DNA of 64,000 nucleotides from Nonomuraea thailandensis. GTDB lineage: Bacteria; Actinomycetota; Actinomycetes; Streptosporangiales; Streptosporangiaceae. The stretch lies in NCBI RefSeq assembly GCF_024172165.1, contig NZ_JAMZEB010000002.1, positions 4,175,501-4,239,500 of the forward strand, read 5' to 3'. The notes under the pieces are model-generated. The model was not told where the DNA came from. It saw only the letters and a list, made by a program, of their open reading frames with translations, and searched no databases. Positions 34,901 to 42,878 of this stretch are shown here, one piece after another. The translations under genes were made by a program, and so were the position numbers. Within the stretch, counting starts at the first letter, position 1, and each line of letters starts with the position of its first letter.

Positions 34901-35139
34901 ACGACACACCCCAGGGCACCGCCCGATCGGAGTGGACCAGGAACGATCGGCGCTTCGAGCTGAAGGTCGGCATCCCTGCGAACACCACCGCCGAGGTGTG
35001 GGTCCCGGCCGGGGACCGGCGCCTGGTGACGGCACCGCACCGGGCCACGTTCCTGCGGATGGACGGTGAACACGCCGTCTACCGGGTCGCCTCGGGCTCC
35101 TTCACGTTCGTGGCGGCACACACCGGACCGGGCACGTAG
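31927..35139 (+). CDS. Secreted GH78 alpha-L-rhamnosidase with inserted module
   Basis: A 1070-residue secreted enzyme that removes terminal alpha-L-rhamnose from plant glycosides or polysaccharides. Signal peptide at residues 1-33, then the GH78 N-terminal domains, the (alpha/alpha)6 catalytic domain from about residue 600 (TDCPGREKLSYPADY, GDEINWGNAI, GTWGYYVMITKLA) and the C-terminal beta domain. Residues about 297-362 (TLTAATAPGATTVSLDSVTG onward) are an extra beta-rich module inside the second N-terminal domain, as in some actinomycete homologues. The start is GTG 31927 with AGGGAG upstream. Confidence 0.9.
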   Translation: MSSLRRRIRLWAGLGVTFTLVLGQPLHPAPAAAGQPHVEVVDLRVDGRRDQPLGLDNPAPLLGWRMNPARRSAGHPCHRPGSRAACPADAQTAYQIQVAASESDLGRGRLLWDSGKVRSAVQSGVRYAGRPLASRQRVSWHVRVWDAGEQPSDWSRPSSWEMGLLQQSDWGQARWIDHPGRTETQPMPIFARAFDLDRRRRVASARLYLSGVGLHLPTLNGRELTGEVLAPGNSNYQLSSEYRTYDLTRALRAGANTLGVRLGNGPAYVRRSVTNPAVGRTSPYSWWQSQLKGSGTLTAATAPGATTVSLDSVTGYHVGGTVNIDTGDGGGNLESRTITAIGASDITFTPALGRPHSAGATVTGSGNNIAASDPSAGAAVTPRLIARMEITYTDGSPDVIVSDRSWRTALGPLVTDAWYSGSDHDARREQPGWDLPGADLSPAAERRDGTPMAWTDAGIAPPPNLATRLVARTAEPVKAVETFTPVSLTNPAPGVWVFDFGQNIVGWPQLNLKGTVPAGTVIRMSPAESLAPDGTVDQASLMGGGGNRGRDLFNTYTTAGLRGGESWHPDFNYFGMQWVQVTGLPEGYTPDENLIKGIRLQADTPVSGRVTTSDARINRIHKMSRYSFASNIMSVFTDCPGREKLSYPADYTMPMGAIHRDHDLAAYLKTTMRHLVEGQSLADTPMRGNVALKTPVYDWGYSGRFGDEINWGNAIILVPAMLYELYGDTKTMSRYYDRMVDFADYIQRQKAGTGENAHIVDAALADWVSADQTSGRITGTWGYYVMITKLAMMAGLTGHTDDATRYQALAADIKTAFNSHFYNQQLRRYTTGGNAGTTGATQTAQALALDAGLVPDGERQAVIDALVELVHAFHPNGEGPHFSGGTIGMAPTVRALADGGRDDVLWELLQSDAQPSYGYFMASTPANPGGMTTIGERWNRGDSKNHMILAQIEEWFHTGLAGIRAADGSIAYRELVIQPKPVGDLAYVKGSYDTPQGTARSEWTRNDRRFELKVGIPANTTAEVWVPAGDRRLVTAPHRATFLRMDGEHAVYRVASGSFTFVAAHTGPGT

Positions 35140-35160
35140 GCACGACCGTGATGCGAGGGC

Positions 35161-35196
35161 CCCGCCCGGTGGCCGCGACTGCGGCTACCGGGCGGG
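35161..35196 (+). terminator. Terminator after GH78
   Basis: CCCGCCCGGT and ACCGGGCGGG are perfectly complementary, and the inner GGCCGC / GCGGCT extends the stem to 16 pairs with one G-U. It begins 22 bp after the stop. Confidence 0.75.
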
Positions 35197-35442
35197 CTCT
35201 CCTACGGCGACCATGACGGCAGCCTCCCGACCGGCGGGCCCGGGCGGGCTCCCGCGCGGTCACGTCTGCACTCCCGCGTGGTCACGTGTGCACTCCCGCG
35301 CGGGCTCGGGCGGACTCCCCCGCAGGCTCGGGCGGACTCCCACGCAGGCACAAGCGCCGCCTCCGGTGAGCACGCGCGGGCGCTTCCCCGTGCCGGGGCG
35401 GCCAAGGCCGGTCACACCGGCGGGAAGCGCTCGTGGCTGTCC

Positions 35443-38001
35443 TTACTCCCCGGCCTCCGGTGTGGCGCCGTCCACTGCGGCGAGCGCCGTCCGGCAGAGG
35501 GCGAGCAGTTTCTCGTCCTCACCGACCGCCGCGCTGTGGTGGCTGTCGTCGCTCGCGTTGTGCCGGCGCACCCGGCCCAGCTCGGCGGCCAGCAACCCGG
35601 CAACGTTCGCCGCCTCCGGCCCCATCTCGGCCCAGAGCGCGGCGACCTCGCCCCGCGTGTGCACGTTCGCCGCCCAGGCCCGCTCCAGCACCGGCAGCAC
35701 CGGCCCCGGGTCCCCGGTCGCCCGCCACAACGCGCGGGCCGCCGACAGCGGCAGCCAGTGGTGCGGGTCCTTACGCCGGGCCAGGCGCCGCAGCCGCGCC
35801 AGGTACGGCCTCGCCGCCGGGCCGATCGCGGCAAGCAACTCCGTCCCGTCCCGCCACGCGTACGGGCTGTCGTCGTCAAGACAGCGCCCGGCGACCGCGA
35901 GCGCAGCATCGGCCTCACCACGGACCTCGGCCTCACCACGGACCTCGGCCTCACCGCGGACCTCGGCGCGGGCGTCGCCGTGGCCTCGGCCATTGCCGTC
36001 CGCGTTGCCGTGGGCGCGGCCGTGGCCATGGGCGTCGGCGTGAGCGCGGCCGTGGCCATGGGCGTCGGCGTGAGCGCGGCCAGCAGCGTCGGCGTGAAGG
36101 TGGGCGTCGCCACGGTCATGGCCACAGACGTGGCCGTCGTTGTTGGCGTTGGTTGCCTGGCTTATTCGCCACAACGCCTCGGCCGCCGGCACCGCCAGCC
36201 GCCGGTCCTGGCCGGCGGCGGCCTCGCGCAGGATCGGCAGGCATGCCGGCTCGGCGGGCGCGACGGCCACGAGCGCGCGGAGCACGGCGGGGGTGATCGG
36301 CCCGTCGAGCAGGTCGGGCAGGGCCTCGGCGGCGACGGGGCCGATGGCGGCGAGCGCGTACGCCATGCCGTCGCGGCGATGGTCGTGCGGGTCGCCGGCG
36401 GGCAGGTCGCGCAGGCGGCGGCGCACCAGCGGCACCAGCGGGGCGGCGCGCGGCCCGAAGGGGACCAGGAGCGAGCCGGTGTGGCGGGGCAAGGGCTCGC
36501 GGTCGAGGACCCAGGCCAGCATCGGCAGGGCCCGCTCGTCCCCCGCATGGCTGAGCGCTTCCAGCGCCCCGCCGACGGTCGGCAGGTCACCGGGCCACTC
36601 GACGACCCAGGCCAGGTGCCCCTCGTCGGCGCTCGTGTGCGGCAGCGCCCGTACGGGAGCGGCCCCCAGCGCCTCCACCAGCGCGCCGGCGGCCGGCGCG
36701 GCCAGCGGGCCCAGCGACTGCAGCACGTTGACGGCACGCGGGCGCGTCCGTGCGTGCCCGTCGCGGACCTGCTCGCCGATCGCCCCGACCAGCTCTCCGT
36801 AGTCGCCGCGCCAGCCCTCGATGAGCAGGCTCGACGGCCACAGCGCGTCCAGGCGGCACTCCCAGTCCGGTGCGCGCAGCAGCGCGGTCAGCAGGCGCAC
36901 CCGGTCGGCCACCCGGTCGCCGTAGGAGGAGCTCAGGCTGCGCACCAGCTCGGCGGCCCGGGGCGCGCGCCGGCCCTCGTCCTCCCGCTCGCGCAGCCGG
37001 CGCACGGCCCCGACGAGCGTGCCGGTCTCGAAACCCGCGGTCGGGACGCCGGCCGTGCCCGAGCGGTAGACGGCGGCGACCATCCGCAGCGCGTCACCGA
37101 CCTCGACCAGCGGCGAACCACCCGTCGGCCCAAGCCCGCCGTCACTCCCCTGGCCGGGTGGGCTCCCGCCCGGCTCGCCATCAGCGCCCAGGCCGGGTCG
37201 CTTCCCGTCCGCCACACCAGGACCGCCATCACCGCCCAGGCCGGATCGACGCCCGCCCGCCCCGCCGGGACCATGGTTACCGCCCTGACCGGGCCGGCTC
37301 TCTCCCGTCGCGCCGGGACCGTCGTCACTCACCCGATCGGGCCGGCCCGCGGCAGGCAGCGAGGTGAGCTCGGCCAGGGCGACCAGCCGAAGCTCCGGGT
37401 CCGGATCGGCGGCGACGATGCCGGCCAGCAGGTCGCGCGGCGCCGCGCCGGACTCCCCCGCGCGCCGCGCCAGCGTGCCCAGCGTACGGAGGAACGCGGC
37501 CCGCACGCTCGTGTCGCCCTCGTCCGCCAGCCGGGCCGTCAAACGGGCGAGCGCCGCGCGGCCCTGGCCGGTGCAGGCGGGCAGGACCTCGGCCGCCGCT
37601 TCCCGCACCCGCGGATCGGCGTCCTCAAGCAGGCGCTCCCACAGCGGGTACGCCGCCGCGACCGCCTGGTTGGCCTTCCGGTACGGCCCCGACAGCTCGT
37701 CGGGATCCTCGGCCGAGCCGATGCCGGCCAGCAACCGCACCACCTCCGCCCGCCCGGGCAGCCCCGGGCGGGCGGCGATGCGCAGCAGGAACGGGATCGC
37801 CGCGAGCGTGCAGGGGTAGACGTCACCCTGGTGGTGCGCGCCCGCGTACATGCCGTCGAGCGCGGTCTCGCGAACGGCGGGATCGGGGTGCGCCAGCCCG
37901 CGCAGCAGCTCCGGCACGTCGCCCGCGGAGCCGTAGGCGTGCCGCATGCGGCTCCAGCGAACCTCGTCCAGCCCGGCGAACAGATCAGCGGCCTCGTCCA
38001 T
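35443..38001 (-). CDS. HEAT-repeat protein with Gly- and His-rich insertions
   Basis: An 852-residue protein of alternating helices with HEAT-like units such as HPDPAVRETALDG, DADPRVREAAAEVL, PELRLVALAEL and RPYLARLRRL; HEAT solenoids bind proteins. Two low-complexity segments interrupt the helices: residues about 218-298, Gly/Pro/Asp-rich, and about 619-697, dominated by His, Gly, Asp and Ala (HGHGRAHADAHGHG) followed by three AEVRGE units. The His segment could bind metal ions or be repeat drift. The start at 38001 is preceded by AGGATGG. It is monocistronic and its role is unknown. Confidence 0.75.
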   Translation of the reverse strand: MDEAADLFAGLDEVRWSRMRHAYGSAGDVPELLRGLAHPDPAVRETALDGMYAGAHHQGDVYPCTLAAIPFLLRIAARPGLPGRAEVVRLLAGIGSAEDPDELSGPYRKANQAVAAAYPLWERLLEDADPRVREAAAEVLPACTGQGRAALARLTARLADEGDTSVRAAFLRTLGTLARRAGESGAAPRDLLAGIVAADPDPELRLVALAELTSLPAAGRPDRVSDDGPGATGESRPGQGGNHGPGGAGGRRSGLGGDGGPGVADGKRPGLGADGEPGGSPPGQGSDGGLGPTGGSPLVEVGDALRMVAAVYRSGTAGVPTAGFETGTLVGAVRRLREREDEGRRAPRAAELVRSLSSSYGDRVADRVRLLTALLRAPDWECRLDALWPSSLLIEGWRGDYGELVGAIGEQVRDGHARTRPRAVNVLQSLGPLAAPAAGALVEALGAAPVRALPHTSADEGHLAWVVEWPGDLPTVGGALEALSHAGDERALPMLAWVLDREPLPRHTGSLLVPFGPRAAPLVPLVRRRLRDLPAGDPHDHRRDGMAYALAAIGPVAAEALPDLLDGPITPAVLRALVAVAPAEPACLPILREAAAGQDRRLAVPAAEALWRISQATNANNDGHVCGHDRGDAHLHADAAGRAHADAHGHGRAHADAHGHGRAHGNADGNGRGHGDARAEVRGEAEVRGEAEVRGEADAALAVAGRCLDDDSPYAWRDGTELLAAIGPAARPYLARLRRLARRKDPHHWLPLSAARALWRATGDPGPVLPVLERAWAANVHTRGEVAALWAEMGPEAANVAGLLAAELGRVRRHNASDDSHHSAAVGEDEKLLALCRTALAAVDGATPEAGE
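35910..36097. repeat. In-gene tandem repeats, 18 bp x3 and 30 bp x2
   Basis: CGGCCTCACCACGGACCT occurs three times at 35910-35963 (one change in the third). A 30-bp unit beginning GCGCGGCCGTGGCCATGGGC occurs at 36014-36043 and 36044-36073, with a partial third copy to about 36097. All are multiples of three and encode the AEVRGE and His/Gly/Ala blocks of the HEAT protein. Confidence 0.85.
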
Positions 38002-38218
38002 GGGCGGCCATCCTGCCGGACGCCGCCGACAGTCTTCGACCCCGCGAGCCCATGGTGACACCCCGGCCTGCGAGCCGATGGTGACAGCCGGTCCGCGAGC
38101 CGATCATGACAGCCGGTCCGACGCCTTTACGTTGTAGATTTTGCCTGGATGCCCGGTGGCCGCGACTGTCCACTGCTCCGAGGGTAGAGGGAGGGCTCAC
38201 CTAGTCAGGGAGGTCCTG

Positions 38219-38665
38219 ATGGACACCCCGCGCACTGCGGCCACCCGCTCCCCCGTGCAGCTCGCCGCGCTCGTCGTCGGCGTGGTGTTCCTGCTCGTCG
38301 GCGTGCTCGGCTTCATCCCCGGCATCACCACCGGCTACGACGACCTGCGGTTCGCGGGCCATGAGTCCGACGCGCACCTGCTCGGCGTCTTCCAGATCTC
38401 CATCCTGCACAACATCGTCCACCTGCTGTTCGGCATCGCCGGGGTGCTGCTCGCCCGCACCTGGAGCGGCGCGCGCAACTTCCTCGTCGGCGGCGGGGTG
38501 ATCTACCTGTTGCTGTGGATCTACGGCATGCTGGTCGGCCACGACAGCCCGGCCAACTTCGTCCCGCTCAACGCCGCCGACAACTGGCTGCACCTGGTGC
38601 TGGGCATCGGCATGATCGCCCTCGGCCTGCTCCTGGGCCGCCGCCGCGTGACCGCCGGCCACTGA
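38219..38665 (+). CDS. DUF4383 membrane protein
   Basis: A 148-residue protein with four hydrophobic helices: LAALVVGVVFLLVGVLGFIP, NIVHLLFGIAGVLLA, GGGVIYLLLWIYGMLVG and WLHLVLGIGMIALGLLLG. The HLLGVFQISILHNIVHLLFG and ADNWLHLVLG stretches are DUF4383 signatures; function unknown. GGGAGG lies 6 nt before ATG 38219. A large hairpin follows its stop. Confidence 0.85.
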   Translation: MDTPRTAATRSPVQLAALVVGVVFLLVGVLGFIPGITTGYDDLRFAGHESDAHLLGVFQISILHNIVHLLFGIAGVLLARTWSGARNFLVGGGVIYLLLWIYGMLVGHDSPANFVPLNAADNWLHLVLGIGMIALGLLLGRRRVTAGH

Positions 38666-38723
38666 GCACCGCTCCCGCCGAACCAACCGGATATTTTACC
38701 CAGCCGCGTAATCGCCGACTGGG

Positions 38724-38777
38724 ACGGCAAAAGCAATCCCCGCCGGGCACCTCACAGGCGGGGATTGCTTTTGCCGT
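38724..38777. terminator. Perfect 21-bp stem hairpin after the DUF4383 gene
   Basis: Positions 38724-38744 (ACGGCAAAAGCAATCCCCGC plus C) are exactly complementary to 38757-38777, with a 12-nt loop. It begins 59 bp after the DUF4383 stop and ends 174 bp before the GH25 start. A strong terminator is most likely; an attenuator for the lysozyme gene is possible. Confidence 0.75.
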
Positions 38778-38951
38778 ATTTGCACCGCTTTTGGGGCGAT
38801 ATGTACCTTCGGTAGGCGGCGGTGCACGTACGGACACCTTGCTGTGGTGTCGTCGCCCGCCCCGCCGGCCGGACCGAGCGCCAGGCCGCTCCCGCATCCG
38901 AAGCCCGAACCCGTCCCGGTCGGCGGCACGAAAGCAAGGAGTCATCACCTC

Positions 38952-39710
38952 ATGCTCAAGCCCCGGCTTGCCGCCACCCTCAAGAACCGGATCTCCGAGC
39001 GCTTCGGCCTCGCCGTCGGCGGCGCGATCCTGGCGGGCGCCGCCGCTCTGACCGGAGTGGTGGGCACGGCACTGGCCTCGCCCGCCGGGCATGTCGCCGC
39101 GCACGAGACCCGGCAGGAAGCCCACCGGCTCTCCTACGGCCTGGACATCTCCAACTACGAGCCGCTCTACGACTGGAGCGCCAGCTCGGCCCAGTTCGGC
39201 ATCGTCAAGGCCACCGAGGGCACCGGCTTCCGCGACGCGTCGTTCGCCAGGAACTGGCGCGAGCTGGGCGACAAGGGGATCGTCCGCGGCGCCTACCACT
39301 ACGGTCACCCCGGCAACGACCCCATCGCCGAGGCCGACCACTTCCTCGCCGCGGTGAACGCGCAGCCGGCCGCGCCCGGCGACCTGCTGGTGCTGGACCT
39401 GGAGACGACCGACGGCCGGTCCGTCGACGAGGTCAACGCCTGGGCCAGGGCCTGGCTGTCCCACGTGAAGGCCAGGACCGGGGTCACCCCGATGTTCTAC
39501 AGCGGCTGGAACTTCGCCGACACCTACGGCAGGGGGCTGGCCGAGTACCCGCTCTGGGTGGCGCACTACGGCAGGGACAAGGGCATGATCACCCCGCCCG
39601 CCGACTGGAAGTCCTGGACGATCCACCAGTACACCGACTCGCCGGTCGACCAGAACGTCTCCGCGCTGAGCCCCGGCCAGCTACGCGAGCTGGGCAGGGC
39701 CTCCGCGTAA
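38952..39710 (+). CDS. Secreted GH25 lysozyme
   Basis: A 252-residue muramidase that cleaves the peptidoglycan glycan chain. A signal/anchor segment AVGGAILAGAAALTGVVGTA lies at about residues 18-40 with a predicted cleavage near ALA. The GH25 barrel follows: YGLDISNYEP with a catalytic Asp, FGIVKATEGTGF, LVLDLETTDG with the Asp/Glu pair, FYSGWNF and WTIHQYTDS. AAGGAG lies 11 nt before ATG 38952. An ATG at 38844 in frame is not supported by codon use. Confidence 0.88.
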   Translation: MLKPRLAATLKNRISERFGLAVGGAILAGAAALTGVVGTALASPAGHVAAHETRQEAHRLSYGLDISNYEPLYDWSASSAQFGIVKATEGTGFRDASFARNWRELGDKGIVRGAYHYGHPGNDPIAEADHFLAAVNAQPAAPGDLLVLDLETTDGRSVDEVNAWARAWLSHVKARTGVTPMFYSGWNFADTYGRGLAEYPLWVAHYGRDKGMITPPADWKSWTIHQYTDSPVDQNVSALSPGQLRELGRASA

Positions 39711-39838
39711 GATTCACCGCCCGCGCCCATCGCACCGCGCGACGCTCCCGCCCATCGCGCGCCGTGACGCCCCGCCGCCCGCGCCCATCGTGCCGGGCGG
39801 CGCCGTTCGCCCGGCCCGGCCGCCCGTTCCCGCCGACG

Positions 39839-40303
39839 CTAGCGGCTCCCGCCCAGCAGCTTGCCGAGCAGCGCACCCAGCTGGCCGCGCTCGTCATCGG
39901 TGAGGGCCTGGAAGGTGTCGTCGAGGAAGGCCGGGATCGAGGCCTGCGCGGCGGCGAGCCGCCGCCGGCCCGAATCGGTGATGGTGACGGCGTAGGAACG
40001 CCGGTCACGGGGGTTGCGCTCCCTGCGGACGTGCCCCTCCCGCTCCAGATCGTCGCAGACGCCGACCATGACGCTGCGGTCGATGCGCAGCTCCTCGCTG
40101 AGGGTCTGCTGCGAGCAGGGGCCGACGGCGTCGAGCATCCGGAGAACGAGATGCTGCCCCACCCCGAGCCCCTCCTCGGCGGCGTGCGCGTCCGCGGCTC
40201 TGGCCACCGCGGCAGAGGCCCGGCACAGCGCGATGTCCAGCCGCTCGGCCGCCAGTCGCGGGAAGTACGCCGTCCCGCGGGCCGCCTTGGTCGTCGTCGC
40301 CAT
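39839..40303 (-). CDS. MarR-family regulator
   Basis: A 154-residue winged-helix regulator. The HTH is TLSEELRIDRSVMVGVCDDLE and the wing is RERNPRDRRSYAVTITDSGR. GGAAGGA lies upstream of ATG 40303. It is divergent from the nitroreductase gene and the gap contains dyads overlapping the nitroreductase promoter, so it is the likely repressor. Confidence 0.87.
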   Translation of the reverse strand: MATTTKAARGTAYFPRLAAERLDIALCRASAAVARAADAHAAEEGLGVGQHLVLRMLDAVGPCSQQTLSEELRIDRSVMVGVCDDLEREGHVRRERNPRDRRSYAVTITDSGRRRLAAAQASIPAFLDDTFQALTDDERGQLGALLGKLLGGSR

Positions 40304-40341
40304 CGCCGTCCTTCCGTTCGGAGCCGCCAGTCTATATCCGT

Positions 40342-40380
40342 ACAGATAGTTTGACTATAGACGATCTGTAGGCATACGGT
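40342..40380 (+). promoter_or_regulatory. MarR operator over the nitroreductase promoter
   Basis: ATAGT-TTG-ACTAT (40346-40358) and the wider ACAGAT / ATCTGT pair (40342-40347, 40364-40369) overlap TTGACT (40351-40356), which with TACGGT (40375-40380, 18-bp spacer) forms a likely promoter for the nitroreductase gene. Confidence 0.6.
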
Positions 40381-40437
40381 TTCTCGCATCATCTGCATCC
40401 CAACTGTTTGCATCCAGATGAAAAGAGGGACGTCGTG

Positions 40438-41082
40438 ATGCTGGACCTGAACCCCGACGAGCTGCTGAGCACCACCCGCGCGGTGCGCAAGCGGCTCGAC
40501 CTCACCCGCCCCGTGCCGCGCGAGCTGATCGAGCAGTGCGTGGACCTGGCCGTGCAGGCGCCCACCGGCCGCAACCGGCAGCGCTGGCACTTCCTCGTCG
40601 TGACCGAGCCGAAGCAGCGCCGCGCCGTGGCCGACCTCTTCCTGCGCGCCCAGGCCCTGGCCACAGGCCAGCCGCTGACCGAGCGCGACCTGTGGCGGAT
40701 GAGCCACCACCCCGGCTCCACCGACCGCGTCTTCGACGGCCTGCGCCACCTGGCCGCCAACATCCACCGGGTGCCCGCCTTCGTCATCCCCGCCGTGGAG
40801 GGGCGCACCGACGGCGCCCCGGTGACCGTGCAGGCCGGGACGTGGGGATCGATCCTGCCCGCGGTGTGGAGCTTCATGCTGGCGGCGCGGGCGCGCGGCC
40901 TGGGCACGGTGTGGACGACGGCGCAGGGGCCGCTGGAGCCTGAGCTGGCCCGGGTGCTCGGGGTGCCGTACGAGGAGGTCATGCTGGCCGCGTTCATCCC
41001 GCTGGCCTTCACCGTCGGCACCGATTTCAAGCCCGCTCCCCGCGTCCCGCGTGAGGAGGTCCTGCACTGGGAACGCTGGTGA
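40438..41082 (+). CDS. Nitroreductase-family flavoprotein
   Basis: A 214-residue FMN-dependent oxidoreductase: STTRAVRKRLDLTRPVPREL at the start, APTGRNRQRWHFLVV for FMN binding, SILPAVWSFMLAARARGLGT as the conserved dimer helix, and PLAFTVGTDFKPAPR at the end. It uses NAD(P)H to reduce nitro compounds or quinones. AGGG lies 8 nt before ATG 40438; GTG 40435 is possible. Control by the divergent MarR gene is likely. Confidence 0.87.
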   Translation: MLDLNPDELLSTTRAVRKRLDLTRPVPRELIEQCVDLAVQAPTGRNRQRWHFLVVTEPKQRRAVADLFLRAQALATGQPLTERDLWRMSHHPGSTDRVFDGLRHLAANIHRVPAFVIPAVEGRTDGAPVTVQAGTWGSILPAVWSFMLAARARGLGTVWTTAQGPLEPELARVLGVPYEEVMLAAFIPLAFTVGTDFKPAPRVPREEVLHWERW

Positions 41083-41241
41083 GCGGCCGGGCCGGTCGCC
41101 GCCCGCGGCCCGCCCGGCATGCGTGCGACGCCGGGCGCGGCCGTCATGATCACGACCTTGAGCTCGGAGTCCGCCGTCGGTCAGCACGTCGCAGCCGACC
41201 GGCACGGGGAGCCCGCCTGGCCCTGACCGGGTCCTGCCGCC

Positions 41242-42630
41242 CTAGGGACGGCGGTCCGGGATCCAGGAGCCGTGGAAGCCGGTCGGCACGCCGCGGGGCA
41301 GCTCCACCGACGCCACCGGCCCGCCCTGCACGCGGCCGGCGTCGAGGACCAGGAGCTGCGAGGCGGAGCCGTCGCGGCGGGTGGCGACGGCCATCAGCCA
41401 GCCGTCGTCCTCCCGGCGCGGCCCCTGCGCCGCGGGCACGAACACCGCCTCGCCGATCATCGTGTCGCCGTCCAGGACGTGGGCGGCGCTCGTCCCGTCG
41501 TGGAGGTCGTACTTGACGATCGCGCAGCGGTCGCGGCTGCGCGGCTCGCCGCCGGTGACCGTGTAGAGGAAGCGCGAGCGCCGCCCGGTCAGGTCGTCGT
41601 CGATCGTCGGGAACTCCACCACCCGGTCGTCGAGCCGCTGCTCGGCGGCGGCGCCGGTGGCCGGGTCGAGGGTCCAGCGGTGCAGGCGGGCGCGGCCGAC
41701 CGCCGGGTCCTGCGGGGCGAAGCCGCGCGCGGCGTCGGCCCGCGACAGCAGCGCCCACAGCGCCGTCCACTCGGCCGGCGAGTAGCGGACCGCGTCCACG
41801 ACGACCCGGCCGGTGGCGTCCTCGTGCGCGTTGCCGACGTGGAAGACCCAGCACGGCTCGATCTCGAACCAGGTCACCGCGGCCTGCGGCCGGTCGTGCC
41901 GCATCAGGCCGAGGCGGGCGCCGTGGGCCTCGTCCCAGCCGTACGGCATGCCCTGGCCGGCGAGCGCGAGCTGGAAGGTCATCGGCAGGTCGAGCCAGAC
42001 GACGTGGTGCTCGGTGACGGCGAAGTCGTGCATCATCGTGCCCGCCCGCACCGGGACCTCGCGGCTGTGGACGAGCTCGCCCTTGGCGTCCAGCCGGTGG
42101 TAGGTCAGGAACGGCGGGCGGAAGCCGTAGCCGAAGAAGTGCAGCTCGCCGGTGTCCGGGTCGCGCTTGGGGTGGGCGGTCATGGCGGTGGTGAGGCGTC
42201 CGCCGAAGTCGCAGGGGCCGACGGTGCCGAGCTCGGGCGTCACCTCGTACGGCAGGCCCACCTCGACCAGGGCGTAGATGCGGTCGGCGTGGGCCATCAC
42301 GTGGGTGTTGGCCGAGGTCGAGGCCAGGTCCACCCTGCCGTCGGGGCTGACGAACGGCCTGCCGTGGAAGGCCCCGGTGCGCACCCACCGGTTGCGGTAC
42401 CACTCGGCGCGGCCGGCGCGCAGCCGTACGCCGTGCAGCATGCCGTGGCCCGCCTGGAGGTGGCCGCCGCGCCGGCCGGGCAGGGGGTTCGGGCCGTTGC
42501 GGAGGTAGCGGCCGTCCAACTCGGGCGGCAGCGCGCCGGTCACGGGCAGGTCCACGGCGTCGATCTCGTCGGGGACCGCTTCGAGGTGGCCGGGGAGGTC
42601 GTACTGTTCGACGGTCTCGGGGTCGATCAC
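41242..42630 (-). CDS. Carotenoid cleavage oxygenase
   Basis: A 462-residue non-heme iron dioxygenase of the RPE65/CCD family, which cleaves a double bond in carotenoids or stilbenoids. The expected four iron histidines are visible in TTAMTAHPKRD, MMHDFAVTEHH, WVFHVGNAHED and, near the C-terminus, TGFHGSW. GRYLRNGPNP is the family's N-terminal mark. GTG 42630 has GGAGGGG about 6 nt upstream; an ATG at 42666 extends the frame but has no such site. No carotenoid genes are adjacent. Confidence 0.88.
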   Translation of the reverse strand: MIDPETVEQYDLPGHLEAVPDEIDAVDLPVTGALPPELDGRYLRNGPNPLPGRRGGHLQAGHGMLHGVRLRAGRAEWYRNRWVRTGAFHGRPFVSPDGRVDLASTSANTHVMAHADRIYALVEVGLPYEVTPELGTVGPCDFGGRLTTAMTAHPKRDPDTGELHFFGYGFRPPFLTYHRLDAKGELVHSREVPVRAGTMMHDFAVTEHHVVWLDLPMTFQLALAGQGMPYGWDEAHGARLGLMRHDRPQAAVTWFEIEPCWVFHVGNAHEDATGRVVVDAVRYSPAEWTALWALLSRADAARGFAPQDPAVGRARLHRWTLDPATGAAAEQRLDDRVVEFPTIDDDLTGRRSRFLYTVTGGEPRSRDRCAIVKYDLHDGTSAAHVLDGDTMIGEAVFVPAAQGPRREDDGWLMAVATRRDGSASQLLVLDAGRVQGGPVASVELPRGVPTGFHGSWIPDRRP

Positions 42631-42878
42631 GGCGCCCCTCCAGCGGAGTCGGGAGAGCGTCACCATAGAACGGGGCCACGGCGTCGCCCAGGGTCGTCAC
42701 GGACACAGTTCCGCCCCGCTGGGGTGCCGGTCAAGGCCGCGGCAAGCAAGGTCGCGCCCCCGGCGGTTCGGCTGGGTTCGCCGCAGGGTGTTGCCTATCG
42801 TGAGCGCCTGTTGCCCAGGAAAGGCGGATTCAGGATGCTCCATCGGCAAGCTGCGCGGCCCGTGCGCGGGAAGCCGGC

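Noticed and set aside
35278..38058. A 926-residue plus-strand frame opposite the HEAT protein
   Set aside because: Its composition is low-complexity Arg/Gln/Val/Ala and it mirrors the codons of the minus-strand gene, which has clear HEAT repeats and a ribosome binding site.
38666..38951. A ydaO-type (c-di-AMP) riboswitch before the GH25 gene
   Set aside because: Such switches often precede actinomycete wall hydrolases, but I could not find their conserved core; only the long hairpin is present.
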